Under the pieces are notes generated by a model. The model did not search any database, was not told the DNA's origin, and worked only from the letters and a program-made list of their open reading frames with translations. A stretch of 22,952 nucleotides of DNA, taken from positions 1 to 22,952 of the forward strand of contig JALQPE010002443.1 in assembly GCA_030407315.1 (NCBI GenBank). Direction: 5' to 3'. The translations under genes were made by a program, and so were the position numbers. Of the stretch, positions 1 through 10,190 are shown piece by piece. This stretch comes from Asparagopsis taxiformis (taxonomy: Eukaryota > Rhodophyta > Florideophyceae > Bonnemaisoniales > Bonnemaisoniaceae). Positions within the stretch are counted from its first letter, which is position 1; each line of letters begins with the position of its first letter.

Positions 1-2
1 AC

Positions 3-583
3 GAGGCGCGCGACGAGGCCGTGTCATTCTTACGCGAGACTCGCGAGGGCGCTGGCTGCGTCCGAGGCGCGAGGCGGCGCGTGAAGCGTAAGGTCGACGA
101 AGACGCCGTGCGCATCGAGCGCATGCATAAGGATATCGGCGTAATGCAAGTCGTCGGCGGCGGAACACAGGAGAAGGAGGTTGAAGGTGGTCGCGAAGCG
201 TTGGCGGCCCTTCAGTCTCGTTACGATTCCGCCGGTTTCAGCGCAGGAGGCCGCGCAGCGTGCGTTGGCCGAAGTCGAAACTAATTTGGAGGCGGAGAGG
301 GGTCGGTTGGGCTGCTCGAATCGCCGCTGTACGTGACGGGTATCGCGCTCGGGAGAGGGAGACTGTCCGTCGGGTTCAGGAAACTATCGAACGCGCTCAC
401 CGTATGGGCTCGGCGTTAAATGACGTCGTCAATTTCATGCAGCGTTCTCCTGCGGGTTCTGTTGATGAAAGGGAGTCGACTGGCGCGACGCAGTCAGAGA
501 GCGGGTTGCGCGCAGATGCGACGCGTGGCGCGACGGGAAGCGTTGTTTTTTTTGTTCGGGTCGTGGCGGGGCGCGTCCCATGA
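3..583 (+). pseudogene. Frame-broken coiled-coil-like coding remnant at the left edge
   Basis: Three overlapping + strand frames read in turn as Glu/Arg/Ala-rich, heptad-like protein. The first covers about 3-284, the second about 240-330 (containing AQEAAQRALAEVETNLEAERG), and the third about 315-583 (containing RARERETVRRVQETIERAH). Handing over between frames every 100-200 bases is what indels in a once continuous alpha-helical coding region would produce. No family is recognised. It could be a fragment of a host coiled-coil protein or of another retroelement's gag. The reading starts outside the window, so no start can be assigned. The GC-rich composition matches the Ty3 sequence to its right, and an Arg-rich low-complexity translation continues to about 960 without a recognisable domain. 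Confidence 0.35.
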
Positions 584-2517
584 CGCGTTCGCGTGCAGCG
601 GCGAGTTCCGCGGGTCGCGCGAGGCGTACGGGTATCCCTCCACTCCGGATTGGCGTACACGACGGGCGCGTCGTTCGGGTGTTAAATTCCGAGCGGCGAC
701 GCGGTCACCAGGCAGATACGGCTTCAAGCCGTGCTCGTTCGCGCGGTGCGGCAGCCAGTTCGTCGAGCCGCGCTTCGCGTCGACGACGACGACACGCGCG
801 CGCCTCCGTCTTAGCTATCACTTCACTTCGTTCCTCCTCCTCGCATTGCATCCTCTTTGAAATAAACTCTCCTTATTTGTATCTCCACCTAGCGCTTCGT
901 AATGCGGGGTTCCTCCCGTCCGACACGCTTGCGGCCGTGAAACGCCAGGGTTACTGCAGCTTTTGAGTGAGCGACAGCGCAACGCGGGTTCCGTCAAATG
1001 CATGCATGAGCCGGTGTTTCCGCGAAGGGGCGCGCGTGTCGTTGCTGAAACCGTATTTGCCCGCTGCCCACGTCGGCGTTCGGAGGCACGCGGCCGGCGG
1101 CGTCCAGTCGTGCGCGCGGGGGGAAGGGAGGGGTAGAATGCATACGTTGCGAAGCGAGAAAGGTTTGAGTGGGGGTAGAAGAGGGAGTCGGGACGGGTAG
1201 CGCGTCGGTACGAGTTCGTCGTAGCGTTTCGTTTCGTCGGGTTCGTCACGCGCAATTCTCGACGTCGCTGGTTAATTTTCGCATGCGTATTCGTTGTTCG
1301 CTTCCGCTTCGCGTCGTCAATTCGTGCCGCCTTACGCATTCGTCGTTCGCGTCGCCGGTTCGTTCGCTTTTCGCATCCGTCGTTCGCGTCGCCTACTACC
1401 GGCGTTCGCCGTTGCTACCGTGTCTATTGTCCCGTGACTAGAGCGGACGGCCGAATGGTAACCTAGGGGGCTCGGGTGGGGTCACATTCTTCCCTTCTTG
1501 GAGCGAGCCTCATTCTCCACGCTTGGGTTGAGGGGAACCATGCACGTGGGCACCACTATATTCTCGGTAGGGGGCTGCGTGCGTCCAGGGGTCTGCGTCC
1601 TTCCACCAGCTTCGAGCGCCTCGCTGGAGTTCGCGTATGTTGTCGTCCAATCAGGTGACGGTAGTAGGGGGCAGTTCGTCACGGTGCGGGGGCCAGCTTG
1701 ACGGCGGCGCGATTCGGGTGCCCCTTTCGTCGCATTTTTCCAATGGGACAATTCGAGTGGGACGGTAGAATTGCTAAATAGCCGGGCCAGCCCGCACGCC
1801 AGCGCCAGTGTCGCTCCCCTTTTTTCGCGCGAAAACGCATCGCGTGGTCCCGCGCATGTCGCGGCCCTCTGGAGTAGGTCGGGTGTTAGTCGAGGTCCAA
1901 CTCGCAACGAATCCAGAGATACGCGACCGTTCGTATTCGCGGCGGTTCCATCGAGCGTAGTGGCGCAGTGGGCCGTGTGGCGGGTAGACGGTCGTTAGGC
2001 GTTACGTGGCGTAAACGGCGGATAGTCGCGTGGCGAACGAAAGGCGACCGAACCGCAAGCGGCGAATATTGCGTGGCGCCTGTTTAGCGAGATTGACGCA
2101 ACGTCCGTCATGGGCTTTTCGCGCTTATCGCACTTCTTAACAGGCAACGTCTCGAGCGTCAGCGAGGGGGCTCAATATCTTCGCGGTGGTGGCGTCCCGC
2201 GCACGCGTGTCGATGCCGGACCGACCAGCGTCTGTGAGGGCCCCTTCGTGTGTTGCCAAGCGTCGAGATTCAGGCAGTTTAGTCCGGGGCGGCGCGCCTT
2301 CGCGCGGGTAGTCGGCGCGGGTAGCAGCGCGGCGGGCAAACGTCGAATCGTGTCCAACCTGTCAGGCGCACACGTACGCGGCTCGCGAGCGGCGTCGCTT
2401 CATTGCGCGCGGCAGTAGTTCCAGGTCATTCAGCGGTAGAATGTCGATTGCGCGGGGCGTGGCGAACGACGAAGCGTTGGCGCGAACGGCGATTGCGTGC
2501 CGTAACGCACGAAACGG
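584..2517. other. GC-rich stretch without a recognisable gene
   Basis: Every frame is broken or gives only Arg/Ser/Ala-rich translations typical of CpG-dense DNA. An AATAAA hexamer lies near 861-866 on the + strand, downstream of the broken coiled-coil frames. I looked here for the 3' LTR of the Ty3 element to the right, whose coding region ends at 2518, and could not match it to the sequence beyond that element's gag start. It may be a diverged LTR, older retroelement debris or host intergenic DNA. Confidence 0.4.
1336..1393. repeat. Short direct repeat, two 21-bp copies
   Basis: Positions 1336-1356 and 1373-1393 carry the same 21-base word with one T/C difference, 37 bp apart start to start. 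The flanks hold more copies of the core CGTTCGC. It lies in a non-coding GC-rich stretch and probably reflects local tandem slippage. Confidence 0.5.
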
Positions 2518-3615
2518 TTACAAGGCGTTCGAGGAAGCGTTTGCGTGTTGTGCGACGAAGCGGTTGCGTGGCGCTGCGACGCTTGGCGGCAATAAGTCGT
2601 ATCTCCTCCCGGTCCTCTGCTGCCGATAGTAGTTTGGCGTGATGCAAGGCGGGTAGCTGTGTTTGCGTTGGATGCTTACCGCTGCCAGGTGGTCATCTGG
2701 CGCTCGCGCAGCTTCTTCGTCGACGTAAACGCACGTGGATGGCAACCCCACCGCCCGCAACGCTTCGTGCATTAATTGCGTTGCGCCCGGGGGTCGTTTT
2801 CGGCTTGCAATACGCGCGCTGATGCGGGTAGGTGTCGTTTTTCGCGGCGCGCCATCGGGCGCCTCCCTCGGGGCTGAGCGCTTCATTGAGCGACTTCGGC
2901 GGTTACGCAGCGCCGCAGGGCCGTCGGCAGTAGCGCGCGCAGCGGTTTTAGAGGCGGGCCGTCTTTGATCACGGCGAAAACGGGAGACGATAGGCGCGGG
3001 CAGGGACGCTTCGGGCTCCCACGTATCATCGCGCGGGGAGTAGCCCTTCCAGCGCACCCGGAATACAGGCGTGACGGTATCGTCGATGCCCTCAGCCGTC
3101 AACCTGTCAATCATGAACTCGCGCGTTCCATACCCGGCTTCCGGGTCGACCTTGCGCGCCTCGTTAATTTCGCGTTCATCCCGTCGCTCTGCGTCGTTCG
3201 CGTTCTCCGTGTTAGTGTCTTCTTCTACGTCGTCCCACGTCGTTGGCGCATGCGTCGCGTAGCGCGGTGCTATGCGAACGCGGTCGGAGCTGACGAGTTC
3301 GGGGACACCGTCGATTATGATTTCGTACGTGTGTCCGCGGCAGCCTATAACCGGGAAAGGGCCCGACACAGGATAGTCTAACTTCGACGTGTGCGCTGCG
3401 TCGTTGCGTTGCGTTCGTGTCGTCGCTCCCGCGCGAGTGTCCAGGTACACTTGATCGCCCACCTTGATATCCTTATTCACCGTGCGCACGCCGCGGTCAA
3501 AGTCGCGCTTGTATCTCGCTTGCGCTTTCTTTAACGCGTTCGCCGAGCGTGCGTACGCGTCGATAATCGTGCGAGAAATTCCATGCGAAGGAATGGCGTG
3601 CTGCGAATCGTGTCC
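2518..3615 (-). pseudogene. pol: Ty3 integrase C-terminal module and chromodomain
   Basis: This frame opens at about 3738 but is authentic only from about 3600 down to the stop at 2518. It reads first through the integrase tail (ALKKAQARYKRDFDRG, then KVGDQVYLD), then a GPY/F-like module (GPFPVI ... YEIIIDGVPELV), an acidic linker, and a chromodomain at about 2968-3123 with the core FRVRWKGYSPRDDTWEPE. This shows the aromatic/WKGY and DTWEP signature of chromodomains that bind methylated histone tails and steer chromovirus integration. A basic tail of about 150 residues follows. Its link to the catalytic core is broken by a frameshift near 3600. Confidence 0.85.
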
Positions 3616-4133
3616 ACTTGCTCCGTTCCCAGCGATACGGGATAGCGCGTGAGCGTGAGTTCGAACGGCGACGTATTCGTCGAGCGGAGTATCGCGCGGT
3701 TGTAAGCGTATGCTAGCGCGTCTAAATGCTCGTCCCAATCTCTGCGCTCTTCATCTACGTAATGGCGCAGCGTCGCGACGATAGTGCGATTCATGCGCTC
3801 GACTTGTCAGTTCGATTGCGGATGGTATGTCGTTGTGAATATGTTCCGCGTACCCATTAGCGCGCAAGTCTCCTGAAACAGCTTCGAGCGGAATTGCGGC
3901 CCATTGTCCGAAAGTAGCGTGCGCGGCGGTCCATAGACGAAAACCCAGTCTCGGCAAAATGCCTTCGCAACGGCGAGTGCGGATACGCGTCCGAGCGCGA
4001 TGAGTCGGCAGAGTTTGCTATAGCGGTCTGCGATTACGAGTACGAAGCGGCGTTGGCGCGGAGTCTCGGGCAGCGGACCAAGGATATCGATAGCGACGTC
4101 TTCGAGCGGGCGCGTCGCGGGGAATAGCTTCAG
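3531..4133 (-). pseudogene. pol: Ty3 integrase catalytic core with internal stop
   Basis: One minus frame encodes the integrase core. The first Asp is in VAIDILGPLP (codon 4086-4088), the second in LLSDNGPQF (3906-3908), and the Glu in QVERMNRT (3798-3800). The second Asp and the Glu are 36 codons apart, the exact D-35-E spacing of retroviral and Ty3 integrases. A TGA at 3807-3809 sits where the family has Gly in the SNGQVERMN motif, so the core is interrupted just before its catalytic Glu. A single-base frameshift near 4132 separates it from the zinc-binding domain upstream. The frame continues downstream with conserved family text (YNRAILRSTNTSPFELTLTR) to about 3600. Confidence 0.85.
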
Positions 4134-4800
4134 GGCGTTTCGTATGGCGATATTGCGTAAACGCGGTTACGTGCGCACGCATCGCACTGTCTCACTGTAG
4201 TGTAGACGTCCACGCTCATCATCGGCCAGTAGTACGCGCGTCGGATGGCGTCGTACATGCGTCGCGCGCCCGGATGTCCTGCAGTTACCGCATAATGGTT
4301 AGCTCGCAAAATGCGCCCCTTAATCGCTTCGGGCACGACTATCTGCGTGGCGCCGTCGAGCGGCGCGGTCCTCATAAGTATCCCATCGGGGGACAGGTGA
4401 AAGCGCGACTGCGGCGCGGTTTCGACGTCGCGTTTCGCGTTTTGGCAGAATTCGTCTGTCGCCTGCTCGCGTATCCACTCGTCAGTGGACACGGGCGGTT
4501 CGATGCACGACCGAGTTGCCAGTAGGCAGTCCAAACTCGGGTAGTATTCTGCGTAGTCGCATAGTAGCGCGGTATCGGTTCGCGCATAAGCGTCCGCGTG
4601 CGGTTCAACGATGTTCGCGGCGTCGAAGCAGGGTATCTCGTCCGGTATTTCCGTCTCGTCGCCGCTTCGCGTGGCCATTCGCGAGAGCGCGTCGGCGATA
4701 ACGTGGCGTTTACCCTTTTTATATTCGACGTCGAACTCGAACTCGGCGAGTCGCAATCGCCAGCGCGCGAGTCGTCCTTCCGCAGGGTCATGTTTAGAAT
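4130..4800 (-). pseudogene. pol: Ty3 RNase H tail, linker and integrase HHCC zinc domain
   Basis: After a frame change near 4800 this frame reads the end of RNase H (RLARWRLRLAEFEFDVEYKKG, then IADALSR, the common Ty3 RNase H/connection end) and a spacer. The integrase N-terminal domain follows, with ANHYAVTAGHPGARRMYDAI and then QCDACARN, giving the H-H-C-C zinc set. It ends in a stop at 4130 where the catalytic core should continue, consistent with loss of one base. Confidence 0.85.
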
Positions 4801-6573
4801 CCAGCGCAGCGAATTGTGGTCCGTGCGAACCGTGAACTTCCGTCCTTCTAGATACGCGCGTAGTAGTAGCACTGCCCATACTACCGCGAGGCATTCGCGT
4901 TCCGTCGTCGAATAATTTCGCTCCGCGTCGTTAAGCGTGCGCGACCAGTATCCGACTGGATGCAATGTGTCTCCGTCGGCGTCTAACTGTAGTAACGCGC
5001 ATCCGATTTGTCCTTGCGACGCGTCGGTATCGAGCACGTATGGGTGTCCCTCGCGCGGTAGGCGAAGAATAGGCGGAGATAGCATCGCTCGTCGCAGTGA
5101 TTCGAACGCGCGCGTTTGCTCCGGCGTCGGCGCGGGTAAGCTGTCTCCTTGGTCCTTCTTTAGCAACTGCGTAAGCGGCGCCGCGACGAACGCGAATTTT
5201 TCGACGAATCGGCGGTATACGTTGCAAGTTCCCAGAAAGCTGCGCAGCTGCGTTTTCGTCGTCGGATACGTCGCATCGCGCAGCGCGTCGCATTTCGTCG
5301 TCGGTACGGATAGCTTCCCCGGCGAAATAGTATGTCCCAAATAGTCCACCGTGCGCTTGAAGAACTCAGTCTTCGCGAATTTAAGCGAAACGCCAGCGCG
5401 TCCGAGGATTCCCAGTATCTCGTCGACGTGATGCACGTGCGCGTTTACGTCGGCGGAGAAGATGATTACGTCATCCAGGTAGACAAGGCAGTGCTGCCAT
5501 TTCACGTTCGCGAGCAAGATATCGAGCGCGCGCTGAAACGTCGCGGGCGCGTTCGATAGTCCAAGGGGCATACGGCGGAAGCGATACGTACCAACGTGCG
5601 ACGTAAACGTAGTCTTATCGCGGTCGGCGTGCGCCACTGGGATCTGCCAGTATCCCGAGTTGCAGTCCAGCGTAGTGAAAACCGTCGCGTTACCAAGCGA
5701 ATCGACGCAATCGTCCATGCGCGGAATCGGATACGCGTCCTTGACGGTAGCGGCGTTTAAGCGGCGGTAGTCGATGCAGAAGCGGGAAGTCCCGTCCTTC
5801 TTAGGCACGACTACGACCGGGCTCGCCCACTCCGATGTAGCAGGTTCGATCACTCCAGCGCGGAGCATCTTATCCACTTGCGTACGGATAATTTCGCGCG
5901 ACGCGTGTCCGGCGCGGTACGGCGGTTGGTTGACGGGGGTCGCCCCCGGAACCAGTTCGATGCGGTGTTCTGTCGCGTGGATGGCTCCGAGCGTGCCATT
6001 CCACATGCGTTCGTGCTTTCGCAGCATCTCGATAATTCGCGCGTGTAGGTCGTCGTCTACTCGCTCATCGCGTAGTGTCGCGCGTAAGAGGTCTTCCCAG
6101 TGCGGCGTCGCGTTCGCAATTCCGTCGGCTTCGCGCAGGTCCGGCGGGTTCGTCGCGTTGCGTGGCGTCGCATCGTCGGGCGGTCGGTCTTGCGGGGTCG
6201 GTGCCTCTTGTGCAACTTGTAGGCAACCTACGGGGTTGGGCACCGCGGCGCCCAGCTTCATGCCTTTGGGCAATACCTGTAGGCGGGTGCCGGCGTTGTG
6301 CACGTGCACGCTGAAGGGCACGTTCCTTTTAACCTGCGTTTCACCATTGGCTAGACGCAACCAACTTCTGTCCGTAGAGGTCGGTCGCGGGTATCGTGAT
6401 GCAGCGTCCGTCAGCACCCGTGGTGACTTCGATAGCTTGCGTCGCGTGCGGCGGAATCGACGTGCGGCGCGCAACGCGGATTGGTGCGAAGTCTGTCGGT
6501 CGGGTAGTCTTGGGGGTCGGTGCGCGGCGCGGTTTCGTCGGCGTTCGTGGGAGCATTGGAACGTGGTCTCCAT
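4790..6573 (-). pseudogene. pol: Ty3 reverse transcriptase and RNase H
   Basis: This long open frame carries the full reverse transcriptase: the primer-grip side text [30 protein letters not shown], the first catalytic Asp in TTLDCNSGYWQIPV, LGLSNAPATFQRAL, and the active-site YLDD at 5470-5481. RNase H follows with VLDTDASQGQIGCALL, TERECLAVVWA and RTDHNSLRWI, covering its catalytic Asp and Glu residues. It is the best preserved part of the copy. It is cut off from the protease by a frameshift near 6355 and from the end of RNase H by one near 4800. The downstream part of this frame (below about 4790) is out-of-frame shadow. Confidence 0.9.
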
Positions 6574-7000
6574 AGCGGGTTCGCAACGCGCGCTGCGGCC
6601 CAGTATAGATCATCCGAACCACACGGTCGATGAAGTCTGCTCCCAGAATGCAAGGGACGGATAAGCGCGGCATCACCAGGAAAGTTGAAGGTGCGCGCGG
6701 GCACCTAGAAGAACGCTAAGTCGCAACGACGCGTTAGGCGCGAGGCGTCGTCCATTCGCGTCGATAATCGCGCAGCGCAGCGTCGGCGGCGTAGCGTGGC
6801 GCTTCCAATCAGCGCCTAATACGTTTCGCGAATGAGGCTCGGGCCCGCGCCGGTATCAAGCACAGCGCGGTCACCGCGGTGGCCGTGCGTAGATTATATC
6901 CGACGCGTACCTCGAGTTTGTAGTTCGCGGTAGGGGTCTGAAACAGGACCACTGTTTCGGGTGGTAACGGAGGCGGTTTTTCGCGCGGCGGTTGCGTCAT
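6355..7000 (-). pseudogene. pol: Ty3 aspartic protease region
   Basis: The retropepsin active-site motif DTGAG followed by PSLI is read on the minus strand at 6843-6857. The frame then changes, and the C-terminal protease motif VPCILGADFIDR appears at about 6630-6660, the place of the ILG motif in retropepsins. The protease is therefore split across frames and would not be made whole. The linker to reverse transcriptase (VKRNVPFSV ... LPKGMKLG) follows in yet another frame. Confidence 0.75.
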
Positions 7001-7044
7001 CGCGCGTCGCGTATCCGTTGGGTGGAGAGGAGTCGGCCCACCCG

Positions 7045-8643
7045 CTACGACTCCTCGTAGGCGTTTCCCGGGTCTTCTGCGAAGCGAACCGAGTGGGGCG
7101 TGAGCTGCTCGCCGTCGTGCGCGTCGTCTTCGCGCGTGCGTTCGCTTTCGCGCTCGCGTGCGTCATCGTCCGCGGAAACTTCGAAAACCTGAACGTTACG
7201 CTGCAGGTTCAGTTCTTCGGGCGTTAGGCGCGCGTGGCTATGCATCTCGCGAATCGCGGCCTGTTGCTCGGATGAGAGCAGCGGGCAGCTTACCATGGGT
7301 GTCCGAACTTCCGGTATCAGACAGCGGAACGCCGCTGTGCGAGACGTGTCGGCCGGTGCCGTCTGTCTCACGATAGGCGGTGGGTAAGTTGCGCGCGGTA
7401 TGTGCGCCGTGTACGGTCCCGCGCGTTCGCGTTCTCGGTCGTCGTTATGCGCAAAGCGTCGCGAGCGGTCGGCGGGCGATGCATCGCGAGAGCGTGGCGT
7501 GCGATAATTCGACGAAGGGGTGGCCAAGCGAGGTTGGACTTCGCATGGGGCTCGGGGTCGAGAACTTCCGTTCGCGCGGAGCGTGCGGAGTCGCGGCGGA
7601 GGTTGAGACGTTTGGCGATGAGAAGCCTGATGGCGGGTGTGCCCCACGGTCAGCGCTTGCATCGTTGGTGTCTCCTCCTCTTCCACGTAGAGCGCAGGCG
7701 TTCGCCTTAATAGCGGTCGCGCGCTCGTCGTCGGCGTCATCGCTCGGTGCGTGTCTCCGTGGCTCTGCGCCATAGAGACTAGCTCTCGAAAGGTGTATCG
7801 ACGCGGGGTCGCGAGACAGCGCGTCCCGTACGAGGTGTTGCGCATAGGGTCGTAGACCATCGACGAAAATAGAAACAAGCGTTCGCTCGCTAAACGCATC
7901 GCCGCAGGGCGCAGGGCGGGAGCGCGCGGCGTCTAGTCTCGTAGCGAATTGCGTTTCGGTTTCCTTCGGGTCTTGCGTTTTGTTGCGCTACGTCACGATA
8001 CGCTTGCGCGACGTCGCCTTCGCGCGCATAGGTCAGCAGGAGCCACTGAACGGCTTCCGTAGCACGTAATCGAATCGACGCCCGCGCGCGAGCCTCGGAA
8101 CGTTCGTCCACGTACGTTTGGAACGTGTCGCGCGCCTCGTCGGCCAGGAAATACTTGAGAATCGGCAACGCTGCGCCTTCGGATACGCCGGTGGTCGTCG
8201 CATGCGCTCTTGAAATACTTCAGGAACGATAGCACGGCGATTCCCGTCAGCGCCCGTGAAATTCTCTCCTTGCATCGAATGGCGCACCATTTTCGCGGTG
8301 TTAGAAATTCGCTCGCAATCGTTCGGTTAAACGCGCGGTCCGTATTACGCAAGCGGTACGTGCGATACGAAAGCGCGCGCGTGAACAGCTCGTTCAACGG
8401 CTGGATCTCTACCAGCCCGGGATTGCGGTCCATCGTCGCAATCCAACGCGGATGGTCGTCGAATGACAGGTCCTGGCGCGCCAGTTCCAGCCATCCTTCG
8501 GGTCCCGCTGCGCGCGTAGTCGTAGGGGTCCGCGGCGCTGCGGTTGCGTTCGGTTTTCGCGCGCAGCGACTTCGCGCGTTCAATATTGTGCTCCTCGCGG
8601 GAGTCCATCGTAGTGACGATTAGGTTGTGGACTTGCGCCCATC
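7045..8643 (-). pseudogene. gag: Ty3 Gag, C-terminal part, multiply frameshifted
   Basis: Gag-like helical text is spread over three minus frames: GPEGWLELARQDLSFDDHP near 8480, LSFLKYFKSACDDHRRI near 8200, LPILKYFLADEARDTFQTYV near 8130, and ATEAVQWLLLTYAREGDV near 8030. A Pro/Arg-rich tail runs to about 7045. The order and character match a retrotransposon Gag capsid, but consecutive pieces need frame changes near 8330, 8230, 8170 and 7830. No CCHC zinc knuckle was found. The 5' end is cut at 8643 by the DNA transposon; the other half of the same gag is at 19618-19990. Confidence 0.65.
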
Positions 8644-8729
8644 AACACGGTTCAGTAATAAAACAGAATAAAAAAACTAGAACAGAATTTGCTGGATATG
8701 GGAAAATGGTAGCGTAAACGGCGCCTAGA

Positions 8730-8750
8730 CTACAGTGCGTAGCACTGTAG
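8730..8750. repeat. Subterminal hairpin in left TIR
   Basis: A perfect 9-bp stem with a 3-base GTA loop (CTACAGTGC, GTA, GCACTGTAG) lies 87 bp from the element end. The same hairpin is at 19511-19531. It is a candidate transposase or host-factor binding site. Confidence 0.5.
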
Positions 8751-9792
8751 AAAGAAATGCTGCCACGTGTGCGTGGTTCCTGCTATTGTAAAATTAGCGT
8801 TGTTCCTTGAATAGTTTACAGCATTGCTACGGTGAAAAACTATTATTGAAACAGCTGCATTGAGTTCCTGTCGGTTATGCTGTGTTCTGCCTGTGTGGTT
8901 ACACTGGTCAGTGTTTATTTTAAATCAAATTTCAAGAATTGCACATGACATGCAGTTGCACTTGGCAACCTTGAGGCAAGCTTGCGCGGCTGTGCTTGTA
9001 CCATTTGCTCGTGTCCCAATGGCCGTCGCTATTGGCGGGCACCAATTCATCAGCTAGCTGGCTGGTTGTGGGCTGCTGGCTGTACTAGTTCCCTTGCGAG
9101 GATTTTGGGTGAGGCAGGCTGACTTCAGATCATTGTACTACATGTATGGTGATTAGTAGTTTTAGCTGGGGAGAAATTTACGATTCTGATTTGGAAGATA
9201 CTGTGCACTAGCTGAAACTATACGCACGCCGACAGCTGCTATTGTTGCACTATGTCACAAAGAAATGCATTCCAGGCAGTGTTCGACACTGCAGTGCTGA
9301 GTGTTCCTGAGCATATTGGTTCATATCTTAAATTCCACTGCAGTGAGCTGAAATGCGACCTATCGAAGTTTGAAGCTGCCGCTGACTGATAAGTTTCACG
9401 TCCATATACATATGGAAAAAACCATCAAATATTGTTTCCAGTTGTAGTGACTATGAATAGCAAAAAGTGAGATGACTTGTCAGTGTTTAAGTCAGTGGCT
9501 ATGTAGACAGATGCCACAAGGATTTCCGACTGATTATTTGATGCGGGCAAACCTGCTGGATACATGGGGAGTCTGCCAGCAGCGGTAGACTGCCGCTTTA
9601 AATACCAGTGTTTAACATCCTGTATCACAGGGGAATAATGCAGTCAGTATGTAGTGTGTAGTAGTGTTGCGCTATGAGGACACGTATGATAGGGAAGAAA
9701 TGATATTTCAAACGGGTACAGCTGTCACATTACTATCATAGGCTGAGCACAAGACGGGGCTGTTCACTGTTCAATGAGTCGTGCACATCATT

Positions 9793-9838
9793 GATGTTAT
9801 ACGATCGTATAACATCGCACGAGCACCTCGAGGTGCTC
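9793..9838. repeat. Pair of perfect palindromes in left TIR
   Basis: Two perfect palindromes stand 4 bp apart: 24 bp at 9793-9816, centred on ATACGATCGTAT, and 18 bp at 9821-9838, centred on CTCGAG. They are among the most symmetric words in the element. Each could bind a dimeric protein or extrude a cruciform; the first contains a GATC at its centre. Confidence 0.7.
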
Positions 9839-10190
9839 CGTTGTGTGACAAGGTACACTGTACACTGACCGCCAATGAATGAAGCTTTTCTGTTGGTAGA
9901 ATAGAGTTTGGAGGATGGCTACCATGTTCGGAGGTTGATATACATCACTACAAGTCCGTATTCAAACTGCACGGGTACGTTTGCGGTATGCATTATATGA
10001 TGATACCTGAACAATGAAATGCCGTAGAAGATTTCTAGTGGTAACAGAAGTAATATTCAACTTGTATGGAGTATACCATATGCATGTATAGATTTGACTA
10101 TAGCTTCATCTTCATTTCCTAATGTTGGTTTGACTGTTCTGATTTGGTGCAAGTTCAATTGAACCTGCACAGTATCTATAGGTAAGATTC

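Larger units (their letters stand above)
2518..8643 (-). mobile_element. Degenerate Ty3/Gypsy retrotransposon with chromodomain (gag 3' part and pol)
   Basis: On the - strand, from right to left, the segment holds the C-terminal half of Gag, an aspartic protease (DTGAG), reverse transcriptase (YLDD), RNase H, integrase (zinc-binding domain, D-D-35-E core, GPY/F-like module) and a chromodomain. Integrase after RNase H defines Ty3/Gypsy, and a C-terminal chromodomain points to the chromovirus branch. The 5' part of gag lies beyond the 11-kb insertion, at 19618-19990. At least five frameshifts and one nonsense codon disable the copy. The breaks are probably real decay rather than base-calling error, because two long genes inside the inserted element are fully open. 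No 3' LTR was identified. Confidence 0.9.
8644..10190 (+). repeat. Left terminal inverted repeat, 1,547 bp
   Basis: Position x here pairs with position 28261-x in the right repeat over the whole length, so there is no net insertion or deletion. By eye the first 1,520 bp differ at only two or three bases, for example near 8772 and 9409. Mismatches rise in the last 25 bp. It contains no convincing gene: the small open frames in it are mirrored in the other copy and resemble nothing known. It contains hairpin-forming words and two adjacent perfect palindromes. Confidence 0.95.

Noticed and set aside
1700..2600. A left LTR matching 20569-21345
   Set aside because: Only short GC-rich words such as GGGCGTGG followed by GAAC are shared; the distinctive A-rich patches of the right side are absent.
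5774..6664. A 296-residue + strand open frame
   Set aside because: It lies antisense to the Ty3 reverse transcriptase, which has clear catalytic motifs; GC-rich DNA gives long antisense frames.
8860..9628. Open frames of 65 and 67 residues in the TIR (mirrored at 18633-18836 and 19204-19401)
   Set aside because: They appear in both arms only because the arms are copies. They have no recognisable motif, and the frames are short.
9793..9838. CRISPR-like repeat unit or loxP-like site
   Set aside because: There is no repeat-spacer array, and the palindromes lack the asymmetric spacer of a lox site.
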